Below are positions 58,364 to 64,000 of a stretch of DNA of 64,000 nt, in pieces (position 1 is the stretch's first letter; the number at the start of each line of letters is the position of its first letter). The DNA is taken from positions 43,066,194-43,130,193 of the forward strand of contig CP136069.1 in NCBI GenBank assembly GCA_032622095.1, read 5' to 3'. Under the pieces are notes generated by a model. It saw nothing but the letters and a program-made list of their open reading frames with translations, was not told the origin of the DNA and ran no database searches. Source of the stretch: Siphonodentalium dalli. Lineage: Eukaryota > Mollusca > Scaphopoda > Gadilida > Siphonodentaliidae. The position numbers and the translations under genes were made by a program.

Positions 58364-58789
58364 CATTAATACATAATTTGTGTTTATGAAAGTCTGGCAC
58401 CCATTAGCAGTTTGTTTTCAGTACATTTTAATATTCATTGGAACGTAAACAATTATTCTCTGACAAAAATCATGTTAATATCGCCTTTCGTTACTGGTTT
58501 CCTCGACTCAAATATTTCTTACTGCTCAATACTTATAATTAAAAAAAATGTTCTGTGTTTTGTGTCACTTCTTAATAGCATTATGTATTCTGCTATTGAA
58601 AAGAAAAAAAGTTGCAGTATACCTTAAAGGTACGGAAGGCCTTAGTGGGTATCATGTGAACATATTTCCACCTGTCAAAAACCGCTACAAACGAAAATAA
58701 TATTCAAATATAGACATACTTTGTTAATATACAAATGAGAAATATCTCATAAACAGTATGTTATTGTCGTAAATTTGACGATTGTTATG

Positions 58790-58935
58790 TACACAAAGCA
58801 TAAAAAGTTACTTTCCTGGTGTTTCTTTATATTATGATGGTAAACATAAAGAGCGTTCCTTGTTGCTCAATTCCTTATTTGGAAATAATAAAGAGCGTTT
58901 ATACCATTTGTGTGTGATTAGCCAGTAGCATTGTG
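58790..58935 (-). repeat. fragment of the AAACGCTCTTTATG dispersed repeat
   Basis: Reverse complement of the centre of 5470-5880 and 8222-8650 (atcacacacaaa ... aaacgctctttattatttcc ... aacgctctttatgtttacca). Confidence 0.75.
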
Positions 58936-59930
58936 CTGCCTTCTATAACACAATCAGACTCTTGTTTAGGTAAAATGTAGTAGGTCTTTATGTAATCATG
59001 ATGCTTAAGCGATAGTGATCGTATATTTGAACCAAAATGTATGCGTTTTAATATTTTTCTGTTTACGGTGTTTGGAACAAATATGAATATTTTCGACAAC
59101 TAAGCCCTCTCGTCCCTTTAATATAATTAATATAACATCCCTCATCCAATAATCTCCAAATTGCATATCTAATTTCAATCATAGTTACACGTCACACCGC
59201 CCCTCATCATTTGCCAATTGTACACCCTTTTTTGCTGCTGCTGCTGCTGCTGCAACTGCTCAATTTCTTTAAAAATTATTGAAAAAATGGCCCTCCCGCC
59301 AGCCGACATTTACCTCTGATTTTTTTTTCGATCATCGGTCCACACCAAAATTGAGCAAACGTCCCTATATAATATACCTATTTAACCCGACTATACACGG
59401 TGGTGTAATAGATCAACCGTTAATTTAACCGTTTATGTAGCATATTTCCACGTATAGGTTATCACGACAAATCCCTGCTGATCTGTTATTAATGAACCAA
59501 ACAATTAACATGTCAACACACTCTGGCCCGCCAATGCTACAGTGTATAAACGTAACGGGACAAATATGCACATTATATTGGCAGCTAACGAGAACATTCA
59601 TCAACAGAAATCTGCTCACCTCTTTCAGCCGATACGATAGAAACTAAACGATTTGTTACTTTTAATTACCCGTACGTAATTACACTACTTGCGTGTTAAT
59701 AAAGTACGACCCCATTACCACTAAAGGTGAAACATGGGATTTAGAACATTAATATTCACTCTTACATAGTTCCACATCCAAGGTTCGTCTTGTGTAATCG
59801 TATGTCAGTTGTAACGTTGTGAAACTGCAACCGAACTGAATCATTCTATGCTAAATAGTTCATGGGTGACCTGATGCATGCATCTTAGTTTTCTTGTACC
59901 ATTATAATATACGATATGCATGCTGGTCAA
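58936..59930. other. no gene seen; GCT microsatellite at 59235-59256
   Basis: About seven tgc/gct units lie at 59235-59256. No coding or repeat signal was recognised otherwise. Confidence 0.45.
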
Positions 59931-59934
59931 CTGA

Positions 59935-60155
59935 TACACTATTATAATATAGGGTATAGGGTATGTGTGTCGGTCTACTATATTACACCGTTATAGGATA
60001 TGTGGGTCGGTCTACTATACACATTGTATACGATACATGTGTCGGTCCACTATACACCAGTATAATATACGATATACATGTGTCAGGCTAATATACACCA
60101 TTATAATATACGATATGCATGTCGGTCTACTATACACCATTATAATATATTATAG
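59935..60155. repeat. ~40-bp minisatellite ('ggtctactatacaccattat')
   Basis: Units beginning 'ggtctactatacacca' recur at about 59970, 60010, 60046, 60089 and 60125 (spacing 35-43 bp), with 'ataatatacgatatgcatgt' between. The frame across it is a by-product. Confidence 0.8.
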
Positions 60156-61941
60156 GCAACTGACTTATGATAAATGTTTTAATAATCAGAGTAATTAGGC
60201 CCATATAGAGCGTATTTCAGCTTTCAAATAATGCAAATATGAGCTTACGCCCAGTGTTTTAAACAGCTGGACGGGTATACACGACATTGTTTATAATTTC
60301 CAACATATCCACGTGCAAATAGGTTCATATTGGACTTAAATATTCACATATATAGGTTCCCATTGGACTTAAATATTCACATAGGTTTATATTGGACTTA
60401 TTTCGTAAATCTGGTAAGTCATGAGTTGGCTTATTCGTGTTATTTCCCAGCGTGTTGACGTGAACATAAGAGCACTGTTGGCTTATTTGATATCGAAATA
60501 GTCTCATGTAGGGTTGTTTTAATAACCATAGTTATTAGGCCCATATAGAGCGTATTTGAGATTAAAATAATACTAATATCAGCTTATTTCGCCCAATTAA
60601 CTATAAGCCCGTATTATGCTTATTTTCTCCAGATTTTCCATCCTGTTCTCGTGAAAAAAGCACAATACGGGCTTAATTTGATGTATTTTAGGACCATTTA
60701 GAGCGTATTTGAGTACAAAAATACGCTATGTGCGTAAAACGCGGAGTTCAAAATAAAAACGGTATGTGCTTATTTCTATACGAAAATAAGCCAATACTGA
60801 CACTATTTAATCTACTTGTTTTCATCGACTCGATTCGCCGAATCATTATGAGTCGATAATGTGACTAAAATGCTCTCATTTTCAGTTTATTATCGACCCA
60901 AACTGAGGCGATTCTAAGCAGATTATATAACTAAGACCAATTATATTATAAGCAGAAAATGTGCGGGTTTTCTGGAGAACGGCCTGCACTTGTTCCATCT
61001 AAACAATATGTCCTCGTGCCAATAGGTTCAACTTTAGCCTATCTATTCAAATAGGTAGATATTGGGCTTATTTTTGTATGAAATAATCCTATATTAAACT
61101 AATACCCGTTGAATGGGGCGGGTCGCACTGAAAATACATTATATGAAGTGCGTGCAAAATTAGATTAAATAGTGCCAATATGGGCTTACTTCGTATTGAA
61201 TTAAGCATACCATGCTTATTTTGAAGGCCGCGTTTTATGCCCATATATAGACAGGATATAGAGCAAATTTTTCACAAATATATGAGCTCTATATATGGGC
61301 CTAAACGCACCATTAAAATAAGCCCGTATTGTGCTTCATTTCACGAGATCAGACTGTTAGCACAATTAGCACAATACGGACTTATTTTATAATTGCAGAA
61401 AAATAAGCTCATATTCGCATTATTTGAAAGCTAAATTACGCTCTATATGGGCCTAATTACTCCAATTATTAAAACAGCCGTATACTGGACAATTGCAATA
61501 TGAAATAAGTCCGCAGTGTGCTTGTGTTCACGAGAACACGTTGGAAAACAACACGATAAGCCAACTCACGACTTACTAGGTGTACGTTCGTTTTATTGCG
61601 TGTTCACTGTGGCCCGTGCCATTCAACGGTATAATTTGATAATCAAGTAAGTTCAAAATAAACCTATGTGATTAATTCGGTCCAATGTGAACCCATTCAT
61701 ACGAAAATATGTTGAAAATTAAAAACAATATTATGTATGCCCGTCCAGCTGTTTAAAACATTGATCGTATGTCGGTCGTATGCAATTGTTCGTTGCATAA
61801 GCGCACTTTTACGCGGAACCATAGCAGCCACGAAGCTCTCCTTGTGGATTGTTCTTGTGCCGCCACTAGTTCATCGAAAAATCCCAAACTAGGTTATATA
61901 CTCCCATAGAGCTGTTCATGCATTTATCATAAGTCAGTTGC
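60156..61941. mobile_element. 1.79-kb inverted-repeat element with 21-bp perfect ends
   Basis: 60156-60176 (gcaactgacttatgataaat + g) is the exact inverse of 61921-61941. Inside, modules recur in both orientations: 'gtaattaggcccatatagag' at 60190 and inverted at 61430; 'tttaaacagctggacggg' at 60258 and inverted at 61741; 'gccgcgttttatgcc' and 'aataagcccgtatt' many times. A short tandem repeat 'attggacttaaatattcacata' lies at 60330-60395. No coding frame. The boundaries are inferred only from the inverted ends; no target duplication was confirmed. Confidence 0.65.
60830..60990. repeat. dyad module 'gagtcgataatgtgac', copy 1
   Basis: 'tcattatgagtcgataatgt' ... 'aaactgaggcgattctaagc' ... 'gcagaaaatgtgcgggttttc' recurs in direct orientation at 62150-62320, where it forms a longer hairpin (gcacataatctgcctagaag ... 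gctgattatgtgc). Confidence 0.65.
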
Positions 61942-62149
61942 TAAATCCCCTGTGCAGACAAATAACCCAACATATCCTCGCTCAAATACGCACATAATTT
62001 ACCTATAATGTAAAAGTACATAATGTGATTATTTGATTCTAATATAAGCAGGTAATGAACTCATACCCGTTATTTCGTTTTATGGCGCGGGCCATAGTGA
62101 AAACACATATTAAAGAGCAAACACATGAAAAGTCGTGAGTTGACTTACT

Positions 62150-62320
62150 TTTGTCATTGTCCGCACATAATCTGCCTAGAAGCGCCTCATTGTGAGTCGA
62201 TAATGTGACTAAAACGGTCTATTTTCGACTCAAAATGAGGCGACTCTAAGCAGTTTATCTGCCTAAATCATCTTATTTTCTAAGCTGATTATGTGCGGTT
62301 TTTGGGAGAACAGGCTGAAT
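62150..62320. repeat. dyad module 'gagtcgataatgtgac', copy 2
   Basis: A better preserved copy of 60830-60990. It lies outside the 60156-61941 inverted ends, so the repeat family extends beyond that element. Confidence 0.65.
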
Positions 62321-64000
62321 AACCACAGCAACAACGGGGTTATCCTTACGGATTCTTGTTATGTCATTGTTCCATCTACAATCATTTAGGTCCTTTGATA
62401 TGTTCGCAAATTGGGCGTAAAACAATTTTCGTTACTAAATCGCCTATACATGTATATATGTATGCATACCCAATACAAACAATCACGGGGCTATCCCTGT
62501 CGATTATTATTGTGCCTGTAATTTTGTCCCTCTAATCATCACAAAGAAGGTCATGTACACCCATGCAGCTGCATCTTCAAAGGTCATGTATAGCTGAATA
62601 AAATGTATTTTTTTGTTGCTAAATCGCCTCTGTGGATATATATAACCACAACAGTCTACATAATATTCTTTATTCCTCCAAATTGAAGAGTATGTAAATT
62701 TACATGTGTACAACTGTACATTAATTTTATACATTATGTTCAATATAATATGCGTCTGTTTACTCTGCTATACAGTAGTGTTGAGGTACGGCTGAAGCTA
62801 GAATGTTCACGATAGCTTAGAATTGGCAGTGCCAAGATTCAGACGAATAAACATGTGAATGTTGCTTCTAGGAGGGTGGCATAGTTCCATCTCTTAATAG
62901 AGAGCACACATTTAGTAAAAAAAAACTGGCAATGTCTATTAACAGGCAATGTACATTTCCATCGTATGAAGAACTGTGATATACTGGGTGTGTGGTGCTC
63001 CCAAGAGCGAACGACAAGAGATTTTCTATGGGCAGTGAATAAAGTGATATGAATGTGTTTACGCCAAGACGATCAAATATCACATCCCAAAGATGGTTGC
63101 GCATGCTGGTCACAACAAACGAAGAACAGTCGAATGCGTTAATCATCTCATTGCTGTATATGGTTCCACACATTTTGTTTTTATGTGTAACCATATAAGG
63201 TAAGGGGGTGTCTGACGGGTAGCAGAACTGTCAAGGTTAGCGGCCCCACACCTAGCACACCAGAAAGACAGAGAAAAGTCAAAGTAATGTGCTGGCAGGT
63301 TGACCAGAAGGCCTTTTTGAAAGTCAACTAAAGAAAAAAGTAAAACGGCTAAGAACGCATTTGTCATAAGAATTTTACACACAATTGATACCGGTCGGTG
63401 CAAAATGTACGGTCTATATAAAGTGGTAGTATAGTCCCCCCCCCATATAGTATTATAATATATACACTGTAGGTATAATTAGAGTTAAACGCTCTCTATA
63501 TTATATTGTTAAACGCTCTTTATGTGACCAAGTTAGCTATATATAGCTATCATATATGTCATCGTGAAGTATCTTTACATATTACAATCCGTATATGACT
63601 ATGTTACATATAGGTGGTGGTTAAACACTTAAACAAGATTCCGAATAATTAATTTAGATGAGTACATGGGGTAATACATCTTATTGTGAGATGTATGCAT
63701 GCTGGAAAGTACTCACTAACACCAGTAAATTATTACCTTAGGATTATGAAGCATAATATATAGGGTTAGATTATATACTTAAGATAAATGTAAGTGAGCA
63801 TTATATCTCACAACAATTATTATATGGGTAGAGATAATAATATTATATATATACACATATATATGCACGAAAAAACACACCTAGCCCTCCAGAATGACAA
63901 TAAAAAGTCAGAATGGAGCACTGGCTGACGGGCCTTGCGGCCTTTCCGTTTGTCAACATAAGTATAGTGAAAGAAATAACGGCTTTCAACCTATCTGTCA
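62321..64000. other. no gene recognised; a ~105-bp segment occurs twice
   Basis: On the minus strand, 63350-63240 (gccgtt..acttt ... tgtctttctgg.g.gctaggtg) reappears diverged at 63978-63875. The frames at 62868-63194 and 63143-63403 overlap it; the second has a hydrophobic start, but I do not recognise a protein. 'gttaaacgctct' motifs lie at 63486 and 63510. Confidence 0.45.

Noticed and set aside
62868-63403. Two overlapping minus-strand frames, one with a hydrophobic start
   Set aside because: No recognisable domain, and part of the sequence is a DNA repeat present again at 63875-63978.
1-64000. tRNA, rRNA or other structured RNA genes
   Set aside because: I did not recognise any clear cloverleaf, rRNA core or snRNA sequence by eye; the abundant hairpins are MITEs. 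A tRNAscan/Infernal run would be decisive.

Overview
The window is animal nuclear DNA. It is AT-rich, has very long introns, and is packed with eukaryotic transposable elements (non-LTR retrotransposons, terminal-inverted-repeat elements, a Helitron-like relic, MITEs and satellites). I see no bacterial operons, rRNA, tRNA or CRISPR. The repeat types suggest a marine invertebrate, most likely a mollusc or another lophotrochozoan. That is an inference from remembered families, not a measurement.

The only host gene I can support lies on the minus strand and runs through at least positions 46516 to 3172, leaving the window on the left. It encodes a 'nose resistant to fluoxetine' (NRF-6)-type membrane acyltransferase. 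Six exons were found by reading splice sites and frames: 46123-46516 (signal peptide and start of the NRF domain), 35221-35417, 33051-33153, 26935-27062 (first membrane helix), 5278-5445 (R-X10-H motif) and 3172-3265 (SVDSFF motif). Phases agree at exon1/2, 2/3, 26935/5278 and 5278/3172. One exon between 33051 and 27062 is missing from the model, and the 3' part of the gene is outside the window.

The introns are layered with transposons. Intron 26.9-5.4 kb holds an L1/Tx1-like LINE (11458-18038) with a 15-bp target-site duplication, itself split by a 2.17-kb inverted-repeat element (11922-14089). It also holds a 2.8-kb DNA transposon with a 6-bp duplication and a degenerate ORF (18742-21541), a piggyBac transposase fragment (9119-9493) with TTAA-flanked MITEs, a 1-kb foldback element (about 7928-8952) and several tandem arrays. 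Other introns hold a 17-copy 67-bp satellite (30416-31548), a pair of hairpin modules repeated every 310 bp (33361-34102), and in intron 1 a nested stack of elements ending in GGTCCGAATCGGCATCTC (37727-44089 containing 38572-42443 containing 39496-40926).

Upstream of the host gene, 48871-56859 (plus strand) is a relic of a Helitron-like polyprotein: a C76/OTU-like cysteine protease followed by a Cys-rich DUF6570-like region. It is split by a third GGTCCG element (49125-51503, TGG duplication) and by a CR1-like LINE on the minus strand (52333-56165, 11-bp duplication). Removing both insertions and one duplication copy of each restores the reading frame. The last 7 kb hold no gene I can recognise, only minisatellites and inverted-repeat modules (60156-61941 has 21-bp perfect inverted ends).
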